Positions 44,309 to 54,152 of a stretch of 64,000 bases of DNA are shown in pieces. How positions within the stretch are numbered: position 1 is the stretch's first letter; the number at the start of each line of letters is the position of its first letter. Origin of the DNA: Pantoea sp. At-9b (GTDB lineage: Bacteria; Pseudomonadota; Gammaproteobacteria; Enterobacterales; Enterobacteriaceae); the NCBI RefSeq assembly GCF_000175935.2, contig NC_014837.1, positions 1,550,001-1,614,000 of the forward strand, given 5' to 3'. The translations under genes and the position numbers were made by a program. Below the pieces are notes generated by a model. That model was not told where the DNA came from and searched no databases. It saw only the letters and a program-made list of their open reading frames with translations.

Positions 44309-47300
44309 ATGACATCCTCAACGTCAACCGGCGGTGCGCTGCACAATGCAGCGAAAGTCGTCGCCAATGAAAATAATGTTGTGATCAAGGTTGAGCCCTT
44401 GACGCAATTAACAATTCAATCGCCACCGCAAGGTCAGATTGAGATCCAGGCAGGTGCAGATATCGCCTCAATTAAAAGCCTGAAGTTTGTGCGCCACGGC
44501 GATAACCTGGAAATTTTTACTGTCGATGGCACTCGCCCTGCGGTAATCATTGAGGGTTACTATGCACAGGAAACCCATCCGGATATTTACGGCATCGATG
44601 AGCAAGGCCACCGTTACACCTGGTCCTCAATCGGCGCCACCTCACTGGTGGGTGCCTTGACCGACGGTGAAAGCAGCGTACAGGAAGCCGCACCTGCAGC
44701 AGAGAGCACCGCGGATGCTGCGGCTGAAAAGCAGGATGATGACGATCACAAAGGGGCTGCAGGCCTGTTTGGTTTGTCGCCAGGTTGGGCAGCTGCTGCC
44801 GCAGGTCTTGCGGCGGCAGCGGTTGCTGGCGGAGTGATTGCTGCGACCCACGGTGGTGGTTCTGATAATCACAATAGCAATAGCGGAAGCGACGACAACG
44901 GCGGTAATGGCACTGAAGGCGATGGCGGCAATGGCGGCGGCACAACTGGACCCACGGGTACGCTGAGCAATATCCAGTTTATCAATGATAACGATCCGGC
45001 TAACCCGACAGTTATCACCAATGGGATGACTAACGACAGCACACCCACCATTACCGGTAAAGTCACGGGTGCGCATGAAGGCGATCGCGTCGTGATTAAG
45101 GACGGTGACAAGGTCTTGGGTTATTCATTTATTGATAAAGATGGCAATTGGTCATTTACCCCGATCCAGGATCTGAGTGATGGCGCGCACCAGATCAGCG
45201 CGGAATTGCAGGATGCCAACGGTAATGTTGGCGATTCACAGCATATTGGCTTGGTCATTGATACTACCGCACCGGATGCCGCAGGCAACATCACCGTAGA
45301 TGGTCATCCGGCGGGAGATAACACGCCAATCAATAACAACAAACCGGTGATTGGCGGTGATGCTGAACCAGGCAGCACCATTACCATCACCGATGGCAAC
45401 GGTAATGTTATCGGGTCGGCGGTCACTGATGGCGATGGTCATTGGGAAGTCACCCCGGAGGTACCTCTGGATGAGGGTGATAATAATCTGGGTGTGACGG
45501 TCACCGATCCGGCCGGTAACAGTACGTCATCAACTATTCCACCCATCAACATCGATACCACGCCATCGAATGGCGACACCACGGCACCAACGGGTACGAT
45601 TTCAGAACTCGAGCTGATTAACGATAATGATCCAGCCAACCCGACCACCATTACCAATGGTATTACTAACGATCCCACCCCGGTGATTAAAGGCCACGTA
45701 GACGGTGCCGAAGCGGGCGATCGTGTAGCCATTAAAGACGGTGACACACTGCTGGGTTATGCCGACATTGATGCCAATGGCGACTGGACCTACACGCCAA
45801 CTGAATCTCTGGGCGACGGTCCGCATCAGATCACCGCTGAATTGCAGGATGCTGCCGGAAATGCGGGTCATTCACAGCAGGTTGCGGTGAACGTCGATAC
45901 CACACCACCCGATGCTGCCAGCAATATCACCGTAGATGGTCACCCGGCGGAGGACAACGTCCCCACCAATAACACCAAACCGGTGATTGGCGGCGATGCC
46001 GAGCCAGGCAGCACCGTTACCATCACCGACGGCGCGGGGAATGTGATTGGCTCTGCGGTCACCGATGCTGACGGTCACTGGGAAATCACCCCGGAGGTGC
46101 CGTTGGATGAGAATGTCCACGATCTGGGCGTAACCGTCACTGACCCTGCGGGTAACGGCACGTCGTCGCAGCTGCCGATCACTATCGATACCACACCGCC
46201 AACCGGTACACTGTCTGAGATTGAACTGATTAACGACAATGATCCGGCTAATCCAACCAGCATCACCAATGGCCTCACCAACGATCCCACCCCGGTGATT
46301 AAAGGCCACGTAGACGGTGCCGAAGCGGGCGATCGTGTAGCCATTAAAGACGGTGACACACTGCTGGGTTATGCCGACATTGATGCCAATGGCGACTGGA
46401 CCTACACGCCAACTGAATCTCTGGGCGACGGTCCGCATCAGATCACCGCTGAATTGCAGGATGCTGCCGGAAATGCGGGTCATTCACAGCAGGTTGCGGT
46501 GAACATCGATACCACGCCACCCGACGCTGCCAGCAATATCACCGTAGATGGTCACCCGGCGGAGGACAACGTCCCCACCAATAACACCAAACCGGTGATT
46601 GGCGGCGATGCCGAGCCAGGCAGCACCGTAACCATCACCGACGGCGCGGGGAATGTGATTGGCTCTGCGGTCACCGATGCTGACGGTCACTGGGAAATCA
46701 CCCCGGAGGTGCCGTTGGATGAGAATGTCCACGATCTGGGCGTAACCGTCACCGACCCTGCGGGTAATGGCACGTCGTCGCAGCTGCCGATCACTATCGA
46801 TACCACGCCGCCAACCGGTACACTGTCGGATATTCAACTGATTAACGACAATGATCCGGCTAACCCGTCTAACATCACTAATGGTCTCACCAACGACTCA
46901 ACTCCGGTGATCAAAGGCCACGTAGACGGTGCCGAAGCGGGCGATCGTGTGGCGATTAAAGACGGTGACACGCTGCTGGGATATGCCGACATTGATGCCA
47001 ATGGCGACTGGACCTTCACACCGACCGAACCCCTGGATGATAATCAGCATTCACTGACGATTGAACTGCAGGACCGTGCCGGCAATGTCGGTGACTCACA
47101 TCAGGTTGATGTGACCGTCGATACCACGCCACCGGATGCGGCCAGTAATATTCAGGTGAATGGTCAGCCAGAAGATGGCACCAACAGTACCCATGACAGC
47201 ACACCAACCATTAGTGGCAATGCTGAGCCTGATTGTACCGTGACCATCACCGATGGTGCGGGTAATGTGATTGGTTCTGCCGTTGCTGACCAAGACGGTC

Positions 47301-50300
47301 ACTGGGAAATCACGCCGACCGATCCGCTGGCTGACGGTAGTAACAATCTGGGTGTGACAGTTACCGATCCGGCCGGTAACAGTACCTCTTCGGGTCTGCC
47401 GATCAGCGTTGCGCCGGAAGGCACCACCACGCTGAAGATCACCGATGATGATAGCAAGGTGATTGATGCCAGCCATCCGACCAAAGACACTACGCCGACC
47501 TTTAGCGGCCAGGTGAATGGCGATCATGCCGGTGAAACGGTGCTGATCAAAGACCAGAACGGTACGGTGATTGGTTCCGCGACCGTTGGCGCCGATGGTA
47601 CATGGACCTATACCGTCCCGGATAATGAAGCGCTGGGCGATGATACTTACCAATTCACGGCCAATTTGAAAGATGCCCAGGGCACCGAAGGGCCGCCGTC
47701 TAACAGTGTGACGTGTATTGTCGACACCGTGCCACCGACAGGTAACACCACCATCGAGGCCAAAGACAGCGACAGCAACGTGATTGACGCGGATCATCCG
47801 ACCAAGGACACCACACCAACCTTCAGCGGTAAGGTGACACCGTCAGAGAAGGGCGAAATCATCATTATCAAAGATGGTGATACCGTGCTGGGTTCAACGA
47901 TTGCTGACGATGATGGTAACTGGACATTCACCCCAACCAATCCGTTAGAGGAAGCTCCGCACTCGATTACCGCGACGGTCACTGATGCCGCGGGTAACGT
48001 GGGCAACACCAGTGATCCGATTGAGTATACCCAGGATAATACTGCGCCAACCGGCATCACCACCATCGAAGCGAAAGACAGCAACGACAATGTGATTGAC
48101 GCGCAAAATCCGACCAAGGACACCACACCGACCTTCAGCGGCAAGGTGACGCCGTCAGAGAAGGGGGAAATCATCATCATCAAAGATGGCGATACGGTAC
48201 TGGGTTCCACCATCGCAGACGACGATGGTAACTGGACGTTCAAGCCGGAGCACCCGCTGGAGGAAAAAGATCACTCCATCACTGCCACTGTCACCGATGC
48301 GGCGGGCAACGTGGGTAGCACCAGTAATCCGATTGAGTACACCCAGGATAATACTGCGCCGACTGGCATTACCACCATCGAAGCGAAAGACAGCGACAAC
48401 AATGTGATTGACGCAAATCATCCGACCAAGGACACCACGCCAACCTTCAGTGGCAAGGTGACACCGTCAGAGAAAGGCGAAATCATCACGATCAAAGACG
48501 GTGATACCGTGCTGGGTTCCACTATTGTTGACGATGATGGTAACTGGACGTTCACGCCGGAAGCACCGCTGGGTGAAAAAGATCACTCGATTACCGCTAC
48601 CGTCAGCGATGCGGCGGGCAATGTGGGTAACACCAGCGATCCGATAAACTATACCCAGGATAACACCCCGCCTGCGGCCGCCACGGATATCATTGTTACC
48701 AATGATAATACCGATGTTACGGTCCCTGCCGGAGGTTCGACCAACGACAATACGCCAACCATCAGTGGTAAGGCGGAAGCGGGTTGCACCGTTAATATTC
48801 TCGACAAAGACGGTAATGTTATTGCCAGCACCACCGCAGATGCAGACGGTAACTGGCGTACCCCGGTGCCGGCACTGGCGGATGGCGATTACAACGAGAT
48901 GCAGGTCGAGGTGGTGGATAAAGCCGGTAATGCGTCCGACAAGGCCGCGGTACCTGACTTTACCGTTGATACCACCAACACCAACACCACAACCATCAAC
49001 ACTGACGCACAGGCATCCGATCCACAGCCCACCTTTAGCGGTAAGGTGACATTCCAGGAGGGCGATTCGAAGGACAACGTCACTGTCACTATTAAAGACA
49101 AAAATGGTGTGGTGATTGCCGAGAATATCCCGGTCAATGCCGACGGTACCTGGACTTATACGCCAACAGACCCGCTGGCTGCCGGTGCGCACAACATCAG
49201 CGCCGTGGTGGTCGATCAGGCGCATAACGAATCAGCACCGGGTTATTTGAACGGTACTGAAGATGGCGGCTGGACTGTACCGGCGGTACTCTACTCTGAA
49301 GCCCTGCAGGGTGAAGGAGATATGTTCGGCTATACCATGATGGTCAGTGACCAGTACCTGTACATCGGTGCGCCACAAGGGGGGCTGAATGCGAGTAATA
49401 ACGCTTCACAGCAGGGCATCATCTACGCCATCAAGAAAGAGTTTGCCTATTTATTGGATGGCAGTACCAGTATCGAGAAGTTATTTGCACAACATACTGA
49501 TATGGGTACGATTATCACCAATAATAGTGACCTGGACGGGAATGGTACGCCAGAATCTGATTCATTCCAGGGTTACACCATGCGGGTGCTGGATGATGGC
49601 TGGGTAGTCATTTCCTCACACTACAAAGATGCCGTTTACTTCGTTAAAGAACCGTTATCCGCCAGTTTTGATCTGAACGACATTGCCAGTGCACCCGGTG
49701 GGCACAGTGATCAGGGCTTTTTGGTCCACCTGTATTCTGATTATTGGAACCGCTATAACGGTTTTAACGTAGAGTCGATTAAGAATGCCGACGGCACGCT
49801 GACGTTCATGATGAGTGACATCTCCGGGCCTTACACCGAGGCGGGCGTCATCACCACCGTCACCTTTGATCCGACAGCAGGTTGGGGAAATATTACCCTG
49901 ACGCAGGATACGAGTGTCCCCGGAGCCGAAAGAGGTCAAAGTGGTTGGGTACCGAGAGGAGACCTGCCTGCAGGGATGGAAGTGGGTCATATCAGCCACC
50001 AGGACAATACCGGTGCGCAGGGATCAATCCAAAACTATAACTTCGGCGCTGACATCGTCAATGTGGGCGATATCTTTGGTGATGGTGGTCAGTACCTCGC
50101 AATTGCTGACCCGGAATCAACGACTAATGGCCAGGGCTATCGCGGAACCTGGTACTTCTACCGGATTCCGGAAGATGGTCTGCCGAAGGATTTCAGCATC
50201 CAGGATGTTGATCCCAGAGAGTTGTTCCGTATTCAAAACATTGGTGCTGGTTTTCTGAACGAACTTGATGCCAAGCCAAATGTGGACGATGGCAGCAGGG

Positions 50301-51352
50301 AATTTCAGCCGCACAACCATAACATTGCCACCCTGGGTAGCTTTAGTAATGATCAGGACACCGACATTGCGATCGCTTCGTCTACGGATAACTTCGGTGG
50401 TGCCAACGGTAAAGTTTGGGTACTGCATAGCAACAAATTGCCGCCAAACTTTAATATCGGTATCAACAATGATGTCAAAGACTTCGATACCAACTATGGG
50501 TACGGCATCATCAGTACCAACCATGCCTCGTCAGGCCAGGGTTTTGGCCTGAATGTCGTCGGTGGTTATGATTTCAATGGTGATGGTACGCAGGACCTGA
50601 TTGTCTCTGATCCACTGGCAGTCAATGCCAAAGGCCAGGTAGTGGGTGCGATTTATGTGATCTACGGTGGTCATGAAGCGGATTATCAGGATTACTTGAA
50701 GGCAAATCACGGTCAGATCGATATTCAGGACATACTGAACAACGGTTGGGGTGAAGTGCATTACGGGAATGTACCAAACCAGATGTTTGGTTGGTCAGTT
50801 GATGTGCTGGATATGAACAACGATGGTCACCCGGATCTGCTGGTGGGTGCACCTTCACAGATAGGGGGGTACACCACGGATCAGACAACGGGTGAACTGA
50901 CTAACCCACAGTACAACGGCCAGGTGTATGTGATTTACAACACCCACCAGGAATCGGCTCAGGACACCTCACCAGCGGCGCGCGGCTTCAGCCTGCCTAC
51001 TGATGAACCAGAGCATCATGATACCGGGATTCCGTTGTTACTCGACGGCGATCACCAGAACGTCGATCTGGCTACCCTGACCGACGCGCTGAAGGACACG
51101 CACAGTATCGATATGTCCAACGGCGACAACACGCTGAAGGTGAATAACCAGACGCTGGATAGCTGGGAAGGGGCAGACGGTGACGCGTTGATCGTCAGCG
51201 GCGAGAATGGGTTGGTGCAGTTGACCGGTGGTATTGATAACTGGCACAGCAACGGCACCGTGACCGTCGATGGTAAGGTCTATACGGAGTACCAGAGCAG
51301 CGGTATGGCGGAGGTACTGATTGACGACAGGATTCACGTTAATATCCTGTAA
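44309..51352 (+). CDS. giant BapA/Lap-like surface adhesin with Ig-like repeats and FG-GAP-like C-terminal region
   Basis: A 2347-residue protein, probably exported by the divergent type I system. Residues 1-130 resemble the BapA/LapF prefix domain (VVIKVEPLTQLTIQ, VRHGDNLEIF, YSS-like acidic part). An Ala-rich hydrophobic segment (GWAAAAAGLAAAAVAGGVIA, about residues 155-175) follows, then a Gly/Asn/Asp linker. About 14 bacterial Ig-like units of roughly 100 residues (repeated DTTPPDAASNITVDG, AGNVIGSAVTDADGHWEITP, DTTPTFSGKVTPSEKGEI) reach to about residue 1650. The C-terminal 600 residues differ: FG-GAP-like elements (FGYTMMVSDQYLYIGAP, FNGDGTQDLIVSDP, MNNDGHPDLLVGAP) suggest a calcium-binding beta-propeller, and the last 120 residues look like a type I secretion signal. 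ATG 44309 has AGGA upstream; the frame from TTG 44270 lacks one. Confidence 0.9.
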   Translation: MTSSTSTGGALHNAAKVVANENNVVIKVEPLTQLTIQSPPQGQIEIQAGADIASIKSLKFVRHGDNLEIFTVDGTRPAVIIEGYYAQETHPDIYGIDEQGHRYTWSSIGATSLVGALTDGESSVQEAAPAAESTADAAAEKQDDDDHKGAAGLFGLSPGWAAAAAGLAAAAVAGGVIAATHGGGSDNHNSNSGSDDNGGNGTEGDGGNGGGTTGPTGTLSNIQFINDNDPANPTVITNGMTNDSTPTITGKVTGAHEGDRVVIKDGDKVLGYSFIDKDGNWSFTPIQDLSDGAHQISAELQDANGNVGDSQHIGLVIDTTAPDAAGNITVDGHPAGDNTPINNNKPVIGGDAEPGSTITITDGNGNVIGSAVTDGDGHWEVTPEVPLDEGDNNLGVTVTDPAGNSTSSTIPPINIDTTPSNGDTTAPTGTISELELINDNDPANPTTITNGITNDPTPVIKGHVDGAEAGDRVAIKDGDTLLGYADIDANGDWTYTPTESLGDGPHQITAELQDAAGNAGHSQQVAVNVDTTPPDAASNITVDGHPAEDNVPTNNTKPVIGGDAEPGSTVTITDGAGNVIGSAVTDADGHWEITPEVPLDENVHDLGVTVTDPAGNGTSSQLPITIDTTPPTGTLSEIELINDNDPANPTSITNGLTNDPTPVIKGHVDGAEAGDRVAIKDGDTLLGYADIDANGDWTYTPTESLGDGPHQITAELQDAAGNAGHSQQVAVNIDTTPPDAASNITVDGHPAEDNVPTNNTKPVIGGDAEPGSTVTITDGAGNVIGSAVTDADGHWEITPEVPLDENVHDLGVTVTDPAGNGTSSQLPITIDTTPPTGTLSDIQLINDNDPANPSNITNGLTNDSTPVIKGHVDGAEAGDRVAIKDGDTLLGYADIDANGDWTFTPTEPLDDNQHSLTIELQDRAGNVGDSHQVDVTVDTTPPDAASNIQVNGQPEDGTNSTHDSTPTISGNAEPDCTVTITDGAGNVIGSAVADQDGHWEITPTDPLADGSNNLGVTVTDPAGNSTSSGLPISVAPEGTTTLKITDDDSKVIDASHPTKDTTPTFSGQVNGDHAGETVLIKDQNGTVIGSATVGADGTWTYTVPDNEALGDDTYQFTANLKDAQGTEGPPSNSVTCIVDTVPPTGNTTIEAKDSDSNVIDADHPTKDTTPTFSGKVTPSEKGEIIIIKDGDTVLGSTIADDDGNWTFTPTNPLEEAPHSITATVTDAAGNVGNTSDPIEYTQDNTAPTGITTIEAKDSNDNVIDAQNPTKDTTPTFSGKVTPSEKGEIIIIKDGDTVLGSTIADDDGNWTFKPEHPLEEKDHSITATVTDAAGNVGSTSNPIEYTQDNTAPTGITTIEAKDSDNNVIDANHPTKDTTPTFSGKVTPSEKGEIITIKDGDTVLGSTIVDDDGNWTFTPEAPLGEKDHSITATVSDAAGNVGNTSDPINYTQDNTPPAAATDIIVTNDNTDVTVPAGGSTNDNTPTISGKAEAGCTVNILDKDGNVIASTTADADGNWRTPVPALADGDYNEMQVEVVDKAGNASDKAAVPDFTVDTTNTNTTTINTDAQASDPQPTFSGKVTFQEGDSKDNVTVTIKDKNGVVIAENIPVNADGTWTYTPTDPLAAGAHNISAVVVDQAHNESAPGYLNGTEDGGWTVPAVLYSEALQGEGDMFGYTMMVSDQYLYIGAPQGGLNASNNASQQGIIYAIKKEFAYLLDGSTSIEKLFAQHTDMGTIITNNSDLDGNGTPESDSFQGYTMRVLDDGWVVISSHYKDAVYFVKEPLSASFDLNDIASAPGGHSDQGFLVHLYSDYWNRYNGFNVESIKNADGTLTFMMSDISGPYTEAGVITTVTFDPTAGWGNITLTQDTSVPGAERGQSGWVPRGDLPAGMEVGHISHQDNTGAQGSIQNYNFGADIVNVGDIFGDGGQYLAIADPESTTNGQGYRGTWYFYRIPEDGLPKDFSIQDVDPRELFRIQNIGAGFLNELDAKPNVDDGSREFQPHNHNIATLGSFSNDQDTDIAIASSTDNFGGANGKVWVLHSNKLPPNFNIGINNDVKDFDTNYGYGIISTNHASSGQGFGLNVVGGYDFNGDGTQDLIVSDPLAVNAKGQVVGAIYVIYGGHEADYQDYLKANHGQIDIQDILNNGWGEVHYGNVPNQMFGWSVDVLDMNNDGHPDLLVGAPSQIGGYTTDQTTGELTNPQYNGQVYVIYNTHQESAQDTSPAARGFSLPTDEPEHHDTGIPLLLDGDHQNVDLATLTDALKDTHSIDMSNGDNTLKVNNQTLDSWEGADGDALIVSGENGLVQLTGGIDNWHSNGTVTVDGKVYTEYQSSGMAEVLIDDRIHVNIL
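45669..46827 (+). repeat. 612-bp tandem repeat inside the adhesin gene
   Basis: Two near-identical copies about 547 bases long (45669-46215 and 46281-46827) repeat with a period of 612 bases (204 codons, two Ig-like units). Only scattered single-base differences are seen. A third, more diverged copy begins near 46893. Such identity points to recent duplication or gene conversion, so repeat number may vary between strains. Confidence 0.9.
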
Positions 51353-51373
51353 TCATTAAAGAACGGAGAAACG

Positions 51374-51403
51374 GCCAGGCGCGGTAACGCGCCTGGCTTT
51401 TTT
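51374..51403. terminator. terminator of the adhesin gene
   Basis: Stem GCCAGGCGC / GCGCCTGGC with a six-base loop, followed by TTTTTT. It lies 22 bases after the adhesin stop and just before the end of the convergent SulP gene. Confidence 0.88.
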
Positions 51404-51408
51404 ACATT

Positions 51409-52887
51409 TTAACCCAGCGTCCCGGTCAGGCGACGATGGAAATCACTGCTACGGTTATCCAACCCGATAAAGGTCACCTGCGCACCATGACGTTGATAGC
51501 GGTACTCAATCGCGTCCAACGCGGCGACGCTGGAAGCATCCCAAATCTGCGCATGGGTCAAATCAATGGTCACCAATGCAGGATCGTGGGCGTAGTCAAA
51601 ATGCTCAAACAAATCATTACTGCTGGCAAAAAAAAGCGGTCCACGCACGCGGTAATGTACCTGTTCGCCATCGTCACTCAGCTGGCGCTCGGCATGGATC
51701 ACGTGCGCAACACGGCGCGCGAACAGCATCATGGCGAGGATCACGCCAACTAACACCCCCAGTGCCAGGTTACCGGTCCAGACGGTTACCGCCACTGTCA
51801 GTACCATCACCAGCGTCTCCGACCACGGCATGCGTTTCAGCGTGGCGGGGTGCAGGCTATGCCAGTTCAGGGTTTTCACTGCCACCACCATCATAATGCC
51901 CGCCAGCACCACCATTGGGATCTGCGCCATCAGCTTGCTCAGCCCGGTTACCAGCAGCAATAACACCACGCCAGCAGCCACCGTCGAAACACGGGTACGC
52001 GCTTTGCCCAACTCCACGTTAACAATGGTTTGACCGATCATTGCGCAACCGGCGATGCCACCATAAAACCCGGCGAGAATATTGGCGATGCCCAGTCCCC
52101 ACGACTCGCGCCGCTTGCTGGACGGGGTGTCGGTGATATCATCCACCAGTTTGGCAGTCAGCAGCGATTCCATCAGACCAACAAAGGCGATACTTAACGC
52201 AGTCGGCCAGATAATTTGCAGGGTTTGCAGGTCAAGCGGCACCAGCAGCGTGGTGAAACCCGGTAATCCGCTGCTCATCGGGCCTTCATCCCCGACGTTC
52301 GGTACTCGATAGCCCATCAACAGTGCAATCGCTGTCACCACCACAATCGCCACCAGCGGAGAAGGCACGCTTTTCAGCACCTTGGGCAGCAATAGCACGA
52401 TCGCCAGCGTTACCGCGAACAGCAGCCATACCAGGCCGGATTGTCCCCAGACATGCGGTACCTGCGCAAAAAAGATCAAAATCCCCAGAGCGTTGACAAA
52501 GCCAATCATCACCGAGCGCGGGATATAGCGCATCATGCGTGCCATTCCGGCGAGGCCGAACAAAATCTGGATGACGCCACCCATTATCACGGCGGGAAGA
52601 ATATAGGCCACGCCATGGGCATGGACCATCGGACCGATCACCAACGCTACCGATCCTGCCGCCGCTGTCACCATTGCCGGACGGCCGCCCAACAGGGAAA
52701 GGGTCAGGCACAGCACCACGGACGCCACCAGGCTGACTTTGGGGTCAACACCTGCAATGACCGAAAAGGAGATCACTTCTGGGATCAGCGCCAATGCGGT
52801 AATCACACCAGCCAGACATTCCCGGGTGAGTAAAGCTGGCGAGCGCAAGACGCGGCGCACCGTGAGGTCTTCAGTGGGTTGACTCAT
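51409..52887 (-). CDS. SulP-family anion transporter with STAS domain
   Basis: A 492-residue membrane transporter. The SulP core with about 12-14 helices runs from RECLAGVITALALIPEVISFSVIAG to about residue 390, including GIANILAGFYGGIAGCAMIGQTIVN. A short STAS domain at the end holds ALVTIDLTHAQIWDASSVAALD. Substrate could be sulfate, bicarbonate or dicarboxylate; it cannot be told from sequence. It stands alone, convergent with the adhesin gene. Confidence 0.88.
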   Translation of the reverse strand: MSQPTEDLTVRRVLRSPALLTRECLAGVITALALIPEVISFSVIAGVDPKVSLVASVVLCLTLSLLGGRPAMVTAAAGSVALVIGPMVHAHGVAYILPAVIMGGVIQILFGLAGMARMMRYIPRSVMIGFVNALGILIFFAQVPHVWGQSGLVWLLFAVTLAIVLLLPKVLKSVPSPLVAIVVVTAIALLMGYRVPNVGDEGPMSSGLPGFTTLLVPLDLQTLQIIWPTALSIAFVGLMESLLTAKLVDDITDTPSSKRRESWGLGIANILAGFYGGIAGCAMIGQTIVNVELGKARTRVSTVAAGVVLLLLVTGLSKLMAQIPMVVLAGIMMVVAVKTLNWHSLHPATLKRMPWSETLVMVLTVAVTVWTGNLALGVLVGVILAMMLFARRVAHVIHAERQLSDDGEQVHYRVRGPLFFASSNDLFEHFDYAHDPALVTIDLTHAQIWDASSVAALDAIEYRYQRHGAQVTFIGLDNRSSDFHRRLTGTLG

Positions 52888-53042
52888 AAATTTCGCAGGC
52901 TCTTTTATTATGTTGCGCTTACCGCAAGGGCAAGGCAGTAACCAGATGAGAAACAGACAAGAGGAGGGATGTTACCGGTGAATGTGGTGCGATGCCAGAC
53001 CAGAAAAGGGATACGGCGCGATAAATTGCGCCGTCACAGGGG

Positions 53043-53285
53043 TTAAAACGCCAGGTCATCAGGCGTTTTATTCACTACCTTTTCCAGCAACTGACGATAG
53101 ATATCCAGTTGCGTCACATCATTTTCCAACTCCAGGCGGGAGATAAGCACCGAAATAATGGCTTTATTCGTCACTGGCATACCGGTTTGCAGGATTTCAC
53201 CAATAACCTGAGCGAAGACTTCCGCGTTATAACTCGCAGGTTTGAAATCTTCCTCAATGTCGTGGCTGATGGCGGCGTTTTGCAT
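53043..53285 (-). CDS. biofilm regulator, YmgB/AriR family
   Basis: An 80-residue protein with the family pattern VIGEILQTGMPVTNKAIISVLISRLELENDVTQLDIYRQLLEKV and end NKTPDDL (given in part). E. coli YmgB/AriR and YcgZ/YmgA act through the Rcs pathway on colanic acid, biofilm and acid resistance. The nearness of the adhesin and its exporter fits a biofilm setting, but no direct link is shown. Confidence 0.75.
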   Translation of the reverse strand: MQNAAISHDIEEDFKPASYNAEVFAQVIGEILQTGMPVTNKAIISVLISRLELENDVTQLDIYRQLLEKVVNKTPDDLAF

Positions 53286-53718
53286 GTGTGTAGCCCTGAG
53301 ATTTTACATCCGCTGATAATAAAACTTTCACGCGGACAGGCGTGAAAGACCCCAATTCACCAAAAAAGCACCTCTGAAGGTGGAAATCCACGGACACCTT
53401 CAGAGGCGACGCAAGATGCATCATTCGTTACGAGACCATTAGCGGCCCTGTGGGAAATAAACTTATACAACGCAACGCAATCTGTACAAGTAAAATCATG
53501 ATCATTTTGTGCTACCAATTAGCTTACAGCCAGATATAGCGAAATTTTTGTGACAGAACCTATACACGGAAGCTGTACAGCTTCATTGCTGATGATGGAT
53601 TTGCACTACAATTATCGGGGCGTATGGAGACGAGCGATGGACGCTTTTCATTCGCAACAGGGTCTGCGTATAATAGCGGATTATTTAGTTAGATATCTAA
53701 CCATTAGGCTGCTACTCT
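53286..53718. other. 433-base intergenic region between ariR-like gene and marR-type gene
   Basis: Divergent spacer. It holds a small hairpin with CCTTCAGAGG-type arms (CACCTCTGAAGGTG 53370-53383 and GACACCTTCAGAGGCG 53392-53407 are complementary over about 12 bases) and, near the end, the promoter and operator of the marR-type gene. No gene is seen. Confidence 0.55.
53669..53701 (+). promoter_or_regulatory. promoter and palindromic operator of the marR-efflux operon
   Basis: A consensus -10 TATAAT is at 53669-53674, with TTTTCA 18 bases upstream as weak -35. Directly after it, GTTAGATATCTAAC (53688-53701) is a perfect 14-bp palindrome overlapping the expected early transcribed region. The size and place fit an autorepressor site for the MarR-type regulator encoded next. 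Confidence 0.7.
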
Positions 53719-54150
53719 TTGAGCGATTATCCCCAACCCTTCTCCCGCTTATTACATCTCACTGCCCATGCGTGGCGACTGGCTGTCGATCGTCGTCTGA
53801 AAGAGAGCGGCATGAGTATGAGTAGCTGGATGGCGATTGCTACGGTGGCGACGGCCAGCGAACCACCGACACAAAAAGCACTGGCACAGCTGCTTGGCCT
53901 GGAAGAAGCCAGCGTCGTGCCGCTGGTTGATCGGCTGGTGAAACAACAACTGCTGGCGCGGGTGCAGCCGCCAGAAGATCGCCGTAAACGGCTGTTGGTC
54001 CTGACGGAGCAGGGCAGCATCGCGTATGCTGAAGTAAAAACCCAGGCGGATGCGTTGCGCGCGCAATTGCTGGCGGATATCGATCCCGCAGCGCTGGCAA
54101 TCACCGAACAGGTATTGCAGCAACTGCTGACGCGGCTGGGAACCCTCTAG
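53719..54150 (+). CDS. MarR-family transcriptional regulator
   Basis: A 143-residue winged-helix regulator. The DNA-binding part is TQKALAQLLGLEEASVVPLVDRLVKQQLL followed by the wing QPPEDRRKRLLVLTEQG with the conserved DxR. The frame begins with TTG at 53719 without a strong ribosome site, so the start is not certain. It is three bases upstream of the MFS gene and probably represses the whole operon until an exported compound binds. Confidence 0.88.
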   Translation: MSDYPQPFSRLLHLTAHAWRLAVDRRLKESGMSMSSWMAIATVATASEPPTQKALAQLLGLEEASVVPLVDRLVKQQLLARVQPPEDRRKRLLVLTEQGSIAYAEVKTQADALRAQLLADIDPAALAITEQVLQQLLTRLGTL

Positions 54151-54152
54151 CC

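Noticed and set aside
45872..49225. Long open frames of 100-250 codons on the minus strand inside the adhesin gene
   Set aside because: They mirror the repeats of the plus-strand gene, recur with the same 612-base period, have odd composition and no ribosome sites. They are antisense shadows.
52988..53420. Possible small RNA in the spacer before the marR-type gene
   Set aside because: The CTTCAGAGG hairpin lacks a T run and a clear promoter; nothing more than an inverted repeat can be supported.
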